This document shows positions 51,511-60,414 of a DNA stretch of 64,000 nucleotides, piece after piece; positions within the stretch are counted from its first letter, which is position 1; every line of letters starts with the position of its first letter. The notes beneath the pieces are model-generated. The model had not been told where the DNA came from, did not search any database, and saw nothing but the letters and a program-made list of their open reading frames with translations. The translations under genes were made by a program, and so were the position numbers. This DNA comes from RGIG7213 sp045124505 (GTDB lineage Bacteria; Bacillota; Clostridia; Oscillospirales; CAG-272). The DNA lies in the NCBI GenBank assembly GCA_045124505.1, contig JBGVLZ010000024.1:29475-93474 (forward strand), in the 5' to 3' direction.

Positions 51511-52071
51511 ATGGAACAGTCTTCTGATATCACTTTGGCGAAGCACGGAGATACCGATGCTTTCGGAAGATTGCTCGAGGCATATTCTCCGCTTATGAAT
51601 TCCCTTGCCACACAGTTTTATACTGATGATATATCAGCCGAGGCGGGTATTGACGATCTTATGCAGGAAGCAAGCATTGCTTTGTACAATGCCGTCATGT
51701 CGTATACCGAGGGTAAAAATACTACTTTCGGGCTTTACGCAAAGGTGTGCATCAAAAACAGGCTCATATCGTTCTTGCGCCATATGTCGGCGAAAAAGGC
51801 AAGCGTTAAAGAAGAAACGCTTGAGGAGCTTATTGATTCTTCTGTGCTTCCGACGGTGGACAGCCCGCTGGAGCTTCTTATTTCGGAGGAAGAGGTCGAG
51901 CAGCTTCAGAAAAAGATACGTGCCGTCCTTACTGATTATGAATACGGTGTGTTTTCACTTATTGCAAAGGGTGCATCCGTGTCCGAGGCGGCGGCGATAC
52001 TCAACGTGCCTGAAAAATCCGTACACAATGCAATGACACGTGCAAAGAGCAAGCTTAAAAAAAGCATATAA
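51511..52071 (+). CDS. sigma-70 family RNA polymerase sigma factor
   Basis: The 186-residue product has region 2 (AFGRLLEAYSPLMNSLATQF, then DDLMQEASIALYNAVMSY and TTFGLYAKVCIKNRLISFLR, about residues 17-92) and region 4 (LTDYEYGVFSLIAKGASVSE then AAAILNVPEKSVHNAMTRAK, about 137-180). It lacks regions 1 and 3 and has an internal acidic linker. The sequence is like SigH (Spo0H)-type or other small alternative sigmas. Which regulon it serves is not shown. It has its own consensus promoter. Confidence 0.9.
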   Translation: MEQSSDITLAKHGDTDAFGRLLEAYSPLMNSLATQFYTDDISAEAGIDDLMQEASIALYNAVMSYTEGKNTTFGLYAKVCIKNRLISFLRHMSAKKASVKEETLEELIDSSVLPTVDSPLELLISEEEVEQLQKKIRAVLTDYEYGVFSLIAKGASVSEAAAILNVPEKSVHNAMTRAKSKLKKSI

Positions 52072-52176
52072 TATGTCCCGGTAGCTTAAGCAGAGCGTTG
52101 GTTTTCAGAGGTGGCGGTGAAAGTCCGTCCGGGGGCAAAAAATATTTTTTATCCAAATTAAAGCGAGGTAGCAATC
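52072..52176 (+). promoter_or_regulatory. Structured leader between the sigma gene and the zinc-ribbon gene
   Basis: TCCCGG (52076-52081) can pair with CCGGGG (52129-52134). Inside lie a GCTT/GAGC stem (52084-52087/52093-52096) and a GGCGG-TGAAAGT-CCGTC stem-loop (52113-52129). The fold is tRNA-like in outline but lacks a proper anticodon arm. It could be a regulatory leader or a decayed tRNA. Confidence 0.35.
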
Positions 52177-52458
52177 ATGTACGAAGACAAGAAACTGGTT
52201 TGTAAAGACTGTGGAGAAGAATTCGTTTTCACAGCGGGAGAACAGGCTTTCTATGCAGAAAGAGGTTTCCAGAACGAACCCCAGAGATGCAAATCTTGCC
52301 GTGACGCAAGAAAAAATGCAGGCAAGCCCCCCAGAGAATTCCACACAGCTGTTTGCGCAAAGTGCGGCGGAGAAGCAAAAATTCCGTTCCAGCCCAGCAA
52401 CGACAGACCTGTTTACTGTAGCGAATGTTTCGCAGCAATGAAAAACGCAGAAGAATAA
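52177..52458 (+). CDS. zinc-ribbon protein
   Basis: The 93-residue product contains four CxxC knuckles: CKDCGEEF (about 9-16), CKSCRDAR (about 38-45), CAKCGGE (about 60) and CSECFAAM (about 81). It matches the small clostridial zinc-ribbon family (zf-trcl type) of unknown function, perhaps binding RNA or ribosomes. GAGGTAGC is the ribosome site. A terminator follows. Confidence 0.88.
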   Translation: MYEDKKLVCKDCGEEFVFTAGEQAFYAERGFQNEPQRCKSCRDARKNAGKPPREFHTAVCAKCGGEAKIPFQPSNDRPVYCSECFAAMKNAEE

Positions 52459-52468
52459 TTGAATTCTT

Positions 52469-52499
52469 AAACCCGGCTGTAAAGCCGGGTTGTTTTTTT
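52469..52499 (+). terminator. Terminator after the zinc-ribbon gene
   Basis: AACCCGGCT and AGCCGGGTT pair around GTAA, followed by GTTTTTTT. Confidence 0.9.
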
Positions 52500-52948
52500 C
52501 TCTTTTAATTCGGGGGATAAATAATTGAAAATTGAAAATGGAAAATTGAAAATGGCGATGGTGCAAAACCGTTTTTGTTCGTTTTATTAAGGACGCCGTC
52601 CTGTGCGAATTATTGGGTTTATTTTCACAAAATCGGGCGTGATGGCGCATCCCCCGGACCCCCCACCGGGGATGCGCATATTTCCTGCGGAAATATTTTT
52701 ATTTTTTGTTATACGATCTGTATATTCGGGGTGGTGCCTGTAGGGGCAAGATTCAAGCAGTTCGCGTTGCGAACTGCAACCGCCCGTTTGAAACCCGTTT
52801 ACGCTCGTTTCATGCGGGACGTCGAGGGCGCCGTCCCCTACGGTTGCGGACGTGCGATGCACGCCCCTACAAAGGCGTTTAATGCGGACGTGCGATGCAC
52901 GCCCCGATGGAATGCGTTTAACCTTATTTTATACGGGATGATGATCGG
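52500..52948. repeat. Palindromic repeat mosaic
   Basis: No gene seen. It has a GAAAATTGAAAATGG tandem stretch (about 52524-52556), the GATGCGCATATTTCCTGCGG unit, CAGTTCGCGTTGCGAACTG (52758-52776), a GTCGAGGGCGCC unit and two GTGCGATGCAC units (about 52852 and 52891). Confidence 0.87.
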
Positions 52949-53491
52949 TCATTTATATAATTCCTCGAATGATGTGGAATTTGGATAGCAGGTGATATCG
53001 AGCACACGCTGGTTTTTGCTTCCTCTGTAAAGCAGTGAAAGGTCACGCTGTGAGGCTACAAACGGCCCGTCAACGAGGTAGTTTGTGACTGACAAAAGCT
53101 CACGCACGCCCTCGTCTGTTTCGGCTTTTTTCAAAAGAACGTCGTAAGTAAAGCCTGAATATGTCATTACGTGAAGCCCCTTTTCTCTTGCCGCTTTGCC
53201 TATTTCCGCAAGCTCACGTGGCTGACAGAACGGCTCACCGCCCGAAAAAGTAACGCCCTTTATCATCGGATTTTTTTCTATCTCTGCCCATATTTTCGCT
53301 GTTGTGGTCATAGAACCGCCCAGAAAATCGTGCGTTTCGGGATTGTGGCAACCCTCACATTTGTGAGGACACCCCTGAACGAATACAACGAAGCGCAAGC
53401 CCGGCCCGTCAACGATAGATTCTCTTACAATGCCCGCAAGTCTTATGGGCATATTTTTTATACTGTATGTGCTGAATGAACGCTGAAGCAC
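52949..53491 (-). CDS. nrdG: anaerobic ribonucleotide reductase activating protein
   Basis: NrdG is the radical-SAM activase that installs the glycyl radical on class III ribonucleotide reductase. The 180-residue product has the CxxxCxxC cluster motif GCPHKCEGCHNPETHDF, GVTFSGGEPFCQP and the C-terminal VLDITCYPN. The start is GTG 53491 with AAAGGA upstream; an in-frame ATG at residue 14 (MPIRLAGIV) is also possible. nrdD is not next to it; the gene stands alone between repeat arrays. Confidence 0.93.
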   Translation of the reverse strand: MLQRSFSTYSIKNMPIRLAGIVRESIVDGPGLRFVVFVQGCPHKCEGCHNPETHDFLGGSMTTTAKIWAEIEKNPMIKGVTFSGGEPFCQPRELAEIGKAAREKGLHVMTYSGFTYDVLLKKAETDEGVRELLSVTNYLVDGPFVASQRDLSLLYRGSKNQRVLDITCYPNSTSFEELYK

Positions 53492-53559
53492 AAAATATCA
53501 TTCCTTTCAAAAATTATCGGATATGATTATATCATAAATGACCTCGTTTGGCAAGATGA

Positions 53560-53920
53560 TAGACGACAATTTTGTTTTACGAATGGTTATGTTGCTGTTT
53601 TTATCTATTATCTAAATATTGACACCTCATCCGTCAGGCTTCGCCTGACACCTTCTCCCACTGGAGAAGGCTATTCAATGCGGACGTGCGATGCACGCCA
53701 CGACGGTTTGTATATTCAGGGTGGTGCCTGTAGGGGCAAGATTCAAGCAGTTCGCGTTGCGAACTGCAACCGCCCGTTTCAAACCCATTTAATCTGACAC
53801 CTCATCCGTCAGGCTTCGCCTGACACCTGTCCCCCATCACTTGACTTCGTCAAGTGGCTGGGGAAGGCTTTTCATGCGGACGTGCGATGTGTGCCCCCAC
53901 AAAGGTGTTTGACGAAAATA
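53560..53920. repeat. Palindromic repeat mosaic before the rnf operon
   Basis: No gene seen. It has two GACACCTCATCC / CAGGCTTCGCCTG modules (about 53621 and 53799), a GTGCGATGCAC unit, CAGTTCGCGTTGCGAACTG (53750-53768) and CACTTGACTTCGTCAAGTG (about 53838-53856). Confidence 0.87.
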
Positions 53921-53959
53921 TATAAAGAAAAAGATTTTTTAATAATTTTATATTATTTC

Positions 53960-53988
53960 TTGCATTATTTATAATATAGTGATACAAT
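53960..53988 (+). promoter_or_regulatory. Promoter of the rnf operon
   Basis: TTGCAT (53960-53965), 17 bases, TACAAT (53983-53988), ending 37 bases before rnfC. Confidence 0.7.
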
Positions 53989-54024
53989 AGAATCGGTATA
54001 TTATATGGAAGGCTCGGTATTTAT

Positions 54025-55341
54025 ATGGCTTTTACATTTATCGGAGGAATACATCCGAAAGAAAATAAAAATACGAAGGATCTGAGGCTGGTACGCATGA
54101 CGCCGCCTGCTCTTGTAAGCATTCCGCTTTCACAGCACATCGGTGCTCCGTGCAAAGCACTCGTCAAGGTCGGAGACGATGTGACAAAGGGGCAGGTCAT
54201 AGGAGATGTTGAAAATGCTCTCGGCGTGCCTGTGCATGCAAGTGTGTCGGGGAAGGTCAAGCAGATAATTTCGAAAAGAATGCCTGACGGCAGAACAATT
54301 GAAAATATAGTTATAGAAAACGATTTTCTCGACACTGTTTGTCCCGATATCGTTCCCATTGAAAAGACGATAAAGGAGCTTACACCCGAAGAAATAATCG
54401 ATTCTGTCCGCCGTGCAGGAATTTCCGGTATGGGCGGTGCGACGTTCCCGACGTATGCGAAGATCGCCTCTGCGGCTGGCAAGGTACACACGATGATAAT
54501 CAACTGCTGTGAGTGTGAGCCGTACATCTGCGCAAATCACCGCCTTATGGTTGAAAACCCCGCAGGTATCATCGGCGGTGCGGTAATTCTTATGCGTGCG
54601 CTGGGACTTCGCACGTGCGATATTGCCATTGAAGACAATAAAATGGATGCTGCGGCGATAATTGAGCAGGAGCTTGGTGAGAAAAACGGCTCTATGTTCA
54701 ACATCCGCATCATGAAAACGAAATATCCGCAAGGAGATGAGCGTCAGCTTATCTTCGCATTAAAGCACATCGAGGTGCCGACGGGCAAGCTTCCCGCAGA
54801 TGTCGGCTGTATCGTGTTCAATGCCGAAACGTGTTATTCCGTTTACCGTGCACTGACCGAGGGAATGCCTCTTGTTGAAAGAATAGTGACTGTTGACGGC
54901 GACTGTGTGGCAAAGCCGAAGAATGTTGTAGCACCCATAGGTGCATCTTATATGGATCTTATCGACTTCTGCGGCGGACTGCGCAAGACACCTAAAAAGA
55001 TAATAAACGGCGGTCCCATGATGGGCACAGCGCAGTGGGATATTTACGGAAGCGTGACGAAGGGAACATCAGCCATTCTGATACTGTCTGACGATACAGC
55101 CGCGCCGTACAATTCAGACGGTGTGTGTATACACTGCGGAAAGTGTGTTTCAGCGTGTCCGATGCATCTTTATCCGAGTTATCTTGCGATGTTTACACGT
55201 GCCGACGATTTTGAAGAATGTAAAAAATACGATATAATGAGCTGTGTTGAATGCGGAAGCTGTACTTACGGCTGTCCCGGTGCTGTTCCCATAGTTCAGC
55301 TTATACGCAGTGCCAAGGTGCGTGTAAGAGCAATGAAATGA
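54025..55341 (+). CDS. rnfC: Rnf electron transport complex subunit C
   Basis: RnfC is the peripheral NADH-binding subunit of the ferredoxin:NAD+ oxidoreductase that pumps Na+ or H+. The 438-residue product starts with FIGGIHPKENKNTKD, has a SLBB-like region and two 4Fe-4S motifs at the C-terminus (CIHCGKCVSACPMHLYP and CVECGSCTYGCPGAVP). It is the first of the six rnf genes, in the clostridial order C-D-G-E-A-B. Confidence 0.97.
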   Translation: MAFTFIGGIHPKENKNTKDLRLVRMTPPALVSIPLSQHIGAPCKALVKVGDDVTKGQVIGDVENALGVPVHASVSGKVKQIISKRMPDGRTIENIVIENDFLDTVCPDIVPIEKTIKELTPEEIIDSVRRAGISGMGGATFPTYAKIASAAGKVHTMIINCCECEPYICANHRLMVENPAGIIGGAVILMRALGLRTCDIAIEDNKMDAAAIIEQELGEKNGSMFNIRIMKTKYPQGDERQLIFALKHIEVPTGKLPADVGCIVFNAETCYSVYRALTEGMPLVERIVTVDGDCVAKPKNVVAPIGASYMDLIDFCGGLRKTPKKIINGGPMMGTAQWDIYGSVTKGTSAILILSDDTAAPYNSDGVCIHCGKCVSACPMHLYPSYLAMFTRADDFEECKKYDIMSCVECGSCTYGCPGAVPIVQLIRSAKVRVRAMK

Positions 55342-55355
55342 AAGGAATAACAGAT

Positions 55356-56417
55356 ATGGATACAGATAATCTCATAATAACAGGGGACAGCTCGGAAAAG
55401 CGTCATAAAATAACGATGCCTGAATATCTCACCGTGTCATCGTCACCGCATGTAAGAGCATCATCAACTACACAGTCGGTCATGCTTACGGTGCTTATTG
55501 CACTGCTCCCCGCCCTTGTCTGGGGCATTTACATATACGGTCTGCGTCCGCTTGCCGTAACGCTTTTGAGCGTGCTGACGTGCGTTGTGTCCGAGTTTTT
55601 ATATGAAAAGCTAATGAAAAAGCGTATCACCGTGGGCGACCTTTCAGCCGCTGTCACAGGTGTGATATTTGCCTTTAACCTGCCGCCCGCTGTGCCGTAT
55701 TATTTAGTCGTTGTCGGCGGTGTATTTGCAATTGTCGTTGTAAAACAGCTTTTCGGCGGTATAGGCAAGAACTTTCTGAACCCCGCACTTGCGGCAAGAG
55801 TATTTTTGTTCATGGCGTGGCCGAAGCCGATGGCAACGTATGTTGCCCCCGGTTGGGTGCCGATATTCGCAAAGCAGAGTGATATTGTCGCATCCGCTAC
55901 CCCGCTTTCGTCCTTGAAAAGCGGAAATATCAGCGATGTCAACCTTGATATAGTTCAGGTGTTTATCGGTGACAAAGCAGGATGTATCGGTGAAATTTCT
56001 TGTATGCTTCTGCTTGTAGGCGGTCTTCTGATGCTGTTCCGCCGTGTCATCACGTGGCACATTCCCGTATCGTTCATCGGTACTGTTGCATTCCTTACGT
56101 ATGCATTTGCACCTCAGTCGGCGGATGCTGTGTCGTTTATGATATATTCCGTGATGTCGGGCGGTCTTTTCCTCGGTGCTTGGTTTATGGCAACTGATTA
56201 TGTAACGTGCCCAATAAATCCCACAGGACGTATCATATACGGTATCGGATGCGGTGCAATTACTGTATTTATCAGATTTTTTGCAGGCTTCAACGAGGGT
56301 GTATCGTTTGCAATTCTCGTTATGAACCTGCTTGTGTGGTACATTGACAAGCTCACACGTCCCAGACCCTTCGGAAAGATGAAGGCTGAAAAAACAGCAG
56401 ACGGAGGTAAGAAATAA
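55356..56417 (+). CDS. rnfD: Rnf electron transport complex subunit D
   Basis: RnfD is an integral membrane subunit with covalently bound FMN. The product (353 residues from the ATG at 55356, which has GAAAGGAA upstream) has about ten membrane helices and the flavinylation region SATPLSSLKSG where FMN is attached to Thr in the family. An upstream in-frame start would overlap rnfC and is unlikely. Its stop overlaps the rnfG start. Confidence 0.95.
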   Translation: MDTDNLIITGDSSEKRHKITMPEYLTVSSSPHVRASSTTQSVMLTVLIALLPALVWGIYIYGLRPLAVTLLSVLTCVVSEFLYEKLMKKRITVGDLSAAVTGVIFAFNLPPAVPYYLVVVGGVFAIVVVKQLFGGIGKNFLNPALAARVFLFMAWPKPMATYVAPGWVPIFAKQSDIVASATPLSSLKSGNISDVNLDIVQVFIGDKAGCIGEISCMLLLVGGLLMLFRRVITWHIPVSFIGTVAFLTYAFAPQSADAVSFMIYSVMSGGLFLGAWFMATDYVTCPINPTGRIIYGIGCGAITVFIRFFAGFNEGVSFAILVMNLLVWYIDKLTRPRPFGKMKAEKTADGGKK

Positions 56418-56965
56418 TGGAAAACAAATCATTTTCCCCCGTCCGCACAGTTCTTGTTCTTACATGCATCTGTGCTGTTATATCCTTGCTTGTCGCAGGC
56501 GTTTACGCTCTGACAAAGGATACTATTGCAAAAAACAACGAATTGAAGATTCAGACAGCGATATCCGAAATTTTCCCCAATCATACCGAAAAAACGGTGC
56601 TTGAGGGCGAATTTGACGAAAAAATAAATGCCGTTTACAAGATAACGGGGGAAAACTCCGGTTATGCCGTTGATATAACGGCGAAGGGCTACGGCTCCGA
56701 CGGTATAAATATGATGGTCGGCGTGGGTGATGATAAAAAGATAATCTCTGTTGTTATCGTTTCGGCATCGTCCGAAACGCCCGGACTCGGTCAGAATATC
56801 ACGAAGCAAGAGTATATTGACGGATTTTTTGGACTTTCACTCGGTGAAAAAGCAGATATAATATCGGGTGCGACGATCTCCTCGAAGGGTGTGCAAGAGG
56901 GAATCGACATCTGTCTTAATACCGTTGAAGCAATAATTTCAGGTAACGCAAAGGAGGCGGCATGA
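56417..56965 (+). CDS. rnfG: Rnf electron transport complex subunit G
   Basis: RnfG is a membrane-anchored flavoprotein with covalent FMN. The 182-residue product has an N-terminal membrane helix (TVLVLTCICAVISLLVAGVYAL) and the FMN attachment motif ISGATISSKGV near the C-terminus. It overlaps rnfD by one base and rnfE by four. Confidence 0.95.
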   Translation: MENKSFSPVRTVLVLTCICAVISLLVAGVYALTKDTIAKNNELKIQTAISEIFPNHTEKTVLEGEFDEKINAVYKITGENSGYAVDITAKGYGSDGINMMVGVGDDKKIISVVIVSASSETPGLGQNITKQEYIDGFFGLSLGEKADIISGATISSKGVQEGIDICLNTVEAIISGNAKEAA

Positions 56966-57603
56966 TGAATAAGATACTCAAACAGTTTAAAGAAGCCGCC
57001 ATACTGAACAATCCGACGTTTATTCAGGTGCTCGGTATGTGTCCGACGCTTGCCACAACGACGAGCGCAAAAAATGCCCTCGGTATGGGGCTTGCGGCAA
57101 CGGCGGTGCTGATACTGTCAAATGTTATAATATCCCTTTTAAGGAAAATAATTCCAAATCAAGTGCGAATTGCATCGTATATTGTCATAATTTCGGGTGC
57201 GGTAACGGCAATTGAGCTTTTGATGAAAGCATATCTTGTTGACCTTTACGATTCCCTCGGTATATTTATTCCGCTTATCGTTGTTAACTGTATAATTTTA
57301 GCGAGGGCTGAAGCATTTGCATCGAAAAATACAGTATTTTCCTCGTTTATTGACGGTGTTGCAACGGGACTCGGATTTACGGGTGCGCTTTTGATACTCG
57401 GCTGTATCAGAGAGCTTCTCGGTGCAGGCTCAATATTCGGAATTGCGATCCTTCCCGAAGCGTTCCATGCAACGATATTCATAATGGCTCCGGGTGCGTT
57501 CTTAACGCTCGGTGCGGTTATAGCGGCTGTGCAGAAAATACGCAAAACGGTTGATAAAAAGAAAAAAGAAGCTGAAAAAGACGGTGAGGAGGTAATTGCA
57601 TAA
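56962..57603 (+). CDS. rnfE: Rnf electron transport complex subunit E
   Basis: RnfE is a polytopic subunit. The 213-residue product has about six membrane helices, with the family start FKEAAILNNPTFIQVLGMCP and a highly charged C-terminal tail. The RnfE/RnfA pair form the half-channels that hold the membrane 2Fe-2S site. It overlaps rnfG and abuts rnfA. Confidence 0.95.
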   Translation: MMNKILKQFKEAAILNNPTFIQVLGMCPTLATTTSAKNALGMGLAATAVLILSNVIISLLRKIIPNQVRIASYIVIISGAVTAIELLMKAYLVDLYDSLGIFIPLIVVNCIILARAEAFASKNTVFSSFIDGVATGLGFTGALLILGCIRELLGAGSIFGIAILPEAFHATIFIMAPGAFLTLGAVIAAVQKIRKTVDKKKKEAEKDGEEVIA

Positions 57604-58184
57604 TGGCTGAAATACTTATGATAATGCTTGCGGCAATTCTTACCGAGAACTTTATATTCATAAAGTTCATGGGAATCTGCCCCTTCCTCGGCGTATCCGA
57701 TAAGATAGATAAATCTGTCGGTATGGGCTTCGCTGTCATATTCGTTATGACGCTTTCCTCTGCGGTGACGTGGGTTGTATATCACTTTATGCTCGTTCCG
57801 CTCGGCCTTGAATATCTGCAGACTATTGCATTTATTCTTATAATTGCATCGCTCGTGCAGTTTATTGAAATGTTCTTGAAGAAAAACGTGCCTGCGCTTT
57901 ATTCATCGCTCGGTATTTTTCTTCCCCTTATCACAACAAACTGTGCGGTTCTCGGTGCGGCTCTTCTCAATATAACAAACGGTTATTCCTTTATTGAGTC
58001 TGTTGTGTTCGGATTTTCAGCTGCTGTCGGTTTTACGGTTGCTGTGCTGATATTTGCAGGCGTGCGTGAGAAGCTGAAATATGCGGATGTGCCCGAATCG
58101 TTCAAGGGTATGCCCATTGCGCTTATCACAGCAGGACTTATTGCGATGGTGTTTTCCGGATTTTCCGGAATAAGCTTTACATAA
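57603..58184 (+). CDS. rnfA: Rnf electron transport complex subunit A
   Basis: RnfA is homologous to RnfE in inverted membrane topology. The 193-residue product has six hydrophobic helices and the typical FIKFMGICPFLGVS and LPLITTNCAVLGAAL segments. It overlaps the rnfE stop by one base and is followed 11 bases later by rnfB. Confidence 0.96.
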   Translation: MAEILMIMLAAILTENFIFIKFMGICPFLGVSDKIDKSVGMGFAVIFVMTLSSAVTWVVYHFMLVPLGLEYLQTIAFILIIASLVQFIEMFLKKNVPALYSSLGIFLPLITTNCAVLGAALLNITNGYSFIESVVFGFSAAVGFTVAVLIFAGVREKLKYADVPESFKGMPIALITAGLIAMVFSGFSGISFT

Positions 58185-58195
58185 GGAGGTAAAAA

Positions 58196-58984
58196 ATGAA
58201 TATTTTATACGCTTTCTTATGTTTTGTTGGGCTTGGTGTGCTGTTCGGTGTGCTTTTGGCTATAGCTTCAAAGGTGTTCCATGTTGAAAGCGATCCGAGA
58301 GTAGAGCAGATACAGGAATGTCTGCCCGGTGCAAACTGCGGCGGATGCGGATTTGCAGGCTGCGGTGACCTTGCCGAAAGAATTGTAAAGGGCGAGGCTA
58401 AAACGAATGCGTGTCCCGTCGGCGGGCCTGAGGCGGCGGAGAAAATTGCCGCAATTATGGGTGTTGCGGCTGAAGCTCCTGTCAGAATGAGGGCGCAGGT
58501 GATGTGCTCGGGTGTCACGGGAAAGGCAACTAAGAAATATATTTACGAGGGTGAGCCTGACTGTAACGCCGCTGTAAAGCTCGGATGCGGTGACAGAATG
58601 TGTCCAAACGGCTGTGTCGGTCTTGGCTCGTGTGTAAATCACTGTAAATTCGGTGCAATAAAGGTCGTTGACAATGTAGCGGTAGTTGACTATGAAAAAT
58701 GCACGGGCTGCGGTGTTTGCGCCGCATTTTGCCCCAAGGGCATTATAAAGCTTGTACCGTTTGAGTCACAGTATTATGTCGGCTGTTCATCGGTTGATAA
58801 AGGTGCTGTTACAAGAACGTACTGCGATGTCGGCTGTATCGGCTGTAAGCTGTGCGAAAAAGAGTGCGAAACAGGTGCTATTAAGGTTACTGATAACGTA
58901 GCGGAAATAGATTACACAAAATGCACGCACTGCGGTAAATGTGCCGATAAATGCCCGAAGAAGATAATCAAAAAAGGTAAATAA
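58196..58984 (+). CDS. rnfB: Rnf electron transport complex subunit B
   Basis: RnfB receives electrons from ferredoxin. The 262-residue product has one N-terminal membrane helix, a 4Fe-4S motif CLPGANCGGCGFAGC, a cysteine-rich middle, and ferredoxin-type motifs including CTGCGVCAAFCPKG and CTHCGKCADKCPKK. It closes the rnf set. The parA-like gene starts two bases after its stop, so they are on one transcript. Confidence 0.96.
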   Translation: MNILYAFLCFVGLGVLFGVLLAIASKVFHVESDPRVEQIQECLPGANCGGCGFAGCGDLAERIVKGEAKTNACPVGGPEAAEKIAAIMGVAAEAPVRMRAQVMCSGVTGKATKKYIYEGEPDCNAAVKLGCGDRMCPNGCVGLGSCVNHCKFGAIKVVDNVAVVDYEKCTGCGVCAAFCPKGIIKLVPFESQYYVGCSSVDKGAVTRTYCDVGCIGCKLCEKECETGAIKVTDNVAEIDYTKCTHCGKCADKCPKKIIKKGK

Positions 58985-58986
58985 TA

Positions 58987-59748
58987 ATGGGAAAGATCAT
59001 ATCGCTTGCAAACCAGAAGGGCGGTGTCGGTAAGTCCACCTCGGCAATAAATATTGCCGCAGGCCTCGGACAAATGGGTAAAAGGACACTGCTTGTCGAC
59101 CTTGATCCGCAGGGAAACACCACAAGCGGAGTCGGCATAAACAAAAAGCAGATTAAAACATCTTCATACGATATACTCATATCACGTGCGGATGCATACA
59201 GTGCAATTGTAAAGACGAATTTTGAAAATCTCAGCATTTTACCGTCTAATATAACGCTTGCAGGTGCTGAATTTGAGCTTGTGGATGCCGATAACCGCGA
59301 AAACCGCTTTAAAGCGGCTATGGATAAGGTGTCTGACAGTTATGATTACATACTTGTGGATTGCCCGCCGTCGCTCGGACTTCTGACACTTAATGCGCTT
59401 GTCGCATCTGACGGTGTTGTTGTTCCGATGCTTTGCGAATATTTTTCGCTTGAGGGACTTACACAGCTTATGATAACGATAAGAGAGGTCAAAAAGCGCT
59501 TCAATCCTGCACTTGACTTGTCGGGAATACTTATCACGATGTACAACGGCAGACTTAATCTCTCCGCTGAGGTATTACACGAGCTTAAAAAGTATTATTC
59601 CGATAAGCTTTTTAAGACGATGATTCCGAGAAGCGTGCGTATTTCCGAAGCGCCCAGCTACGGCGAGCCTATACAGTATTACGACCGCCGAAGCAAAGCC
59701 GCAGAAGCTTATAATGACGTGGTAAAAGAGTTGATTTCGAGAATTTAA
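58987..59748 (+). CDS. soj: ParA/Soj-family chromosome partition ATPase
   Basis: The 253-residue product has the deviant Walker A motif KGGVGKSTSAINIA, the DLDPQGN block and VDCPPSLGLLTLNALVA, as in Soj. In sporulating Firmicutes Soj acts with Spo0J (ParB) and parS in origin segregation and regulates DnaA. Here no parB follows; a perfect parS lies nine bases after its stop. The gene is two bases behind rnfB, an unusual neighbour. Confidence 0.93.
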   Translation: MGKIISLANQKGGVGKSTSAINIAAGLGQMGKRTLLVDLDPQGNTTSGVGINKKQIKTSSYDILISRADAYSAIVKTNFENLSILPSNITLAGAEFELVDADNRENRFKAAMDKVSDSYDYILVDCPPSLGLLTLNALVASDGVVVPMLCEYFSLEGLTQLMITIREVKKRFNPALDLSGILITMYNGRLNLSAEVLHELKKYYSDKLFKTMIPRSVRISEAPSYGEPIQYYDRRSKAAEAYNDVVKELISRI

Positions 59749-59756
59749 ATTTATAT

Positions 59757-59772
59757 TGTTCCACGTGGAACA
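59757..59772. promoter_or_regulatory. parS site
   Basis: TGTTCCACGTGGAACA is a perfect 16-base palindrome matching the ParB/Spo0J consensus TGTTNCACGTGNAACA. It lies just after soj, in the origin-proximal zone where parS sites concentrate. Confidence 0.9.
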
Positions 59773-59806
59773 AAACACCGACGATTACCGTTGGTGTTTT
59801 GTTTAT
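59771..59806 (+). terminator. Terminator after soj
   Basis: AAAACACCGACG and CCGTTGGTGTTTT pair around ATTA, followed by GTTT. Confidence 0.75.
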
Positions 59807-60410
59807 CACATTCAACGCAAGTCCGCATTAAACGCCTTCCGTAGGGGACAAGACGCAATCACTTTGCTTTGCAAAGTGACGACGTCCCGCATGAAATGAG
59901 CATAAATGGGTTTGAAACGGGCGGTTGCAGTTCGCAACGCGAACTGCTTGAATCATGCCCCTACAGGCACCACCCCAAATATGCAGACCGTAGGGGCGTG
60001 CATCGCACGTCCGCAAACCGTAGGGGTCATTCACGAATGACCCGCATGAAATGAGCATAAATGGGTTTGAAACGGCGGGAGATAAACCCCCGCCCTACGT
60101 CACCACACACGAATTAAATGAGCATAAATGGGTTTAAAACGGGCGGTTGCAGTTCGCAACGCGAACTGCTTGAATCATGCCCCTACAGGCACCACCTCGA
60201 ATATGCAGACCGTAGGGGCGTGCATCGCACGTCCGCATTAAACGCCTTCCCCAGCCACTTGACGAAGTCAAGTGATGGGAGATAGGTGGGACAACGAGAT
60301 TACACAACAAGTTGTGTAACTCGGGTGGATGAGGTGTCAATATTTAGATAATAGATAATAGATAATAGATAATAGAGAATAGAGAATAGATAAAAACGGG
60401 CGTGTGCCCG
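59807..60410. repeat. Palindromic repeat mosaic with internal duplication
   Basis: No gene seen. It contains a unit with inner stem CACTTTGC/GCAAAGTG (about 59860-59880), then CAGTTCGCAACGCGAACTG with flanking text at 59896-60015 and almost the same text again at 60117-60238. GTGCATCGCAC, TTACACAACAAGTTGTGTAA (60300-60319) and ATAATAG heptamers (about 60345-60390) follow. Confidence 0.88.
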
Positions 60411-60414
60411 TTTT

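Noticed and set aside
52076..52135. Possible tRNA gene
   Set aside because: Only 16 bases remain for the anticodon and variable arms, the T-loop is TGAAAGT, and the acceptor stem has a mismatch or slipped pairing.
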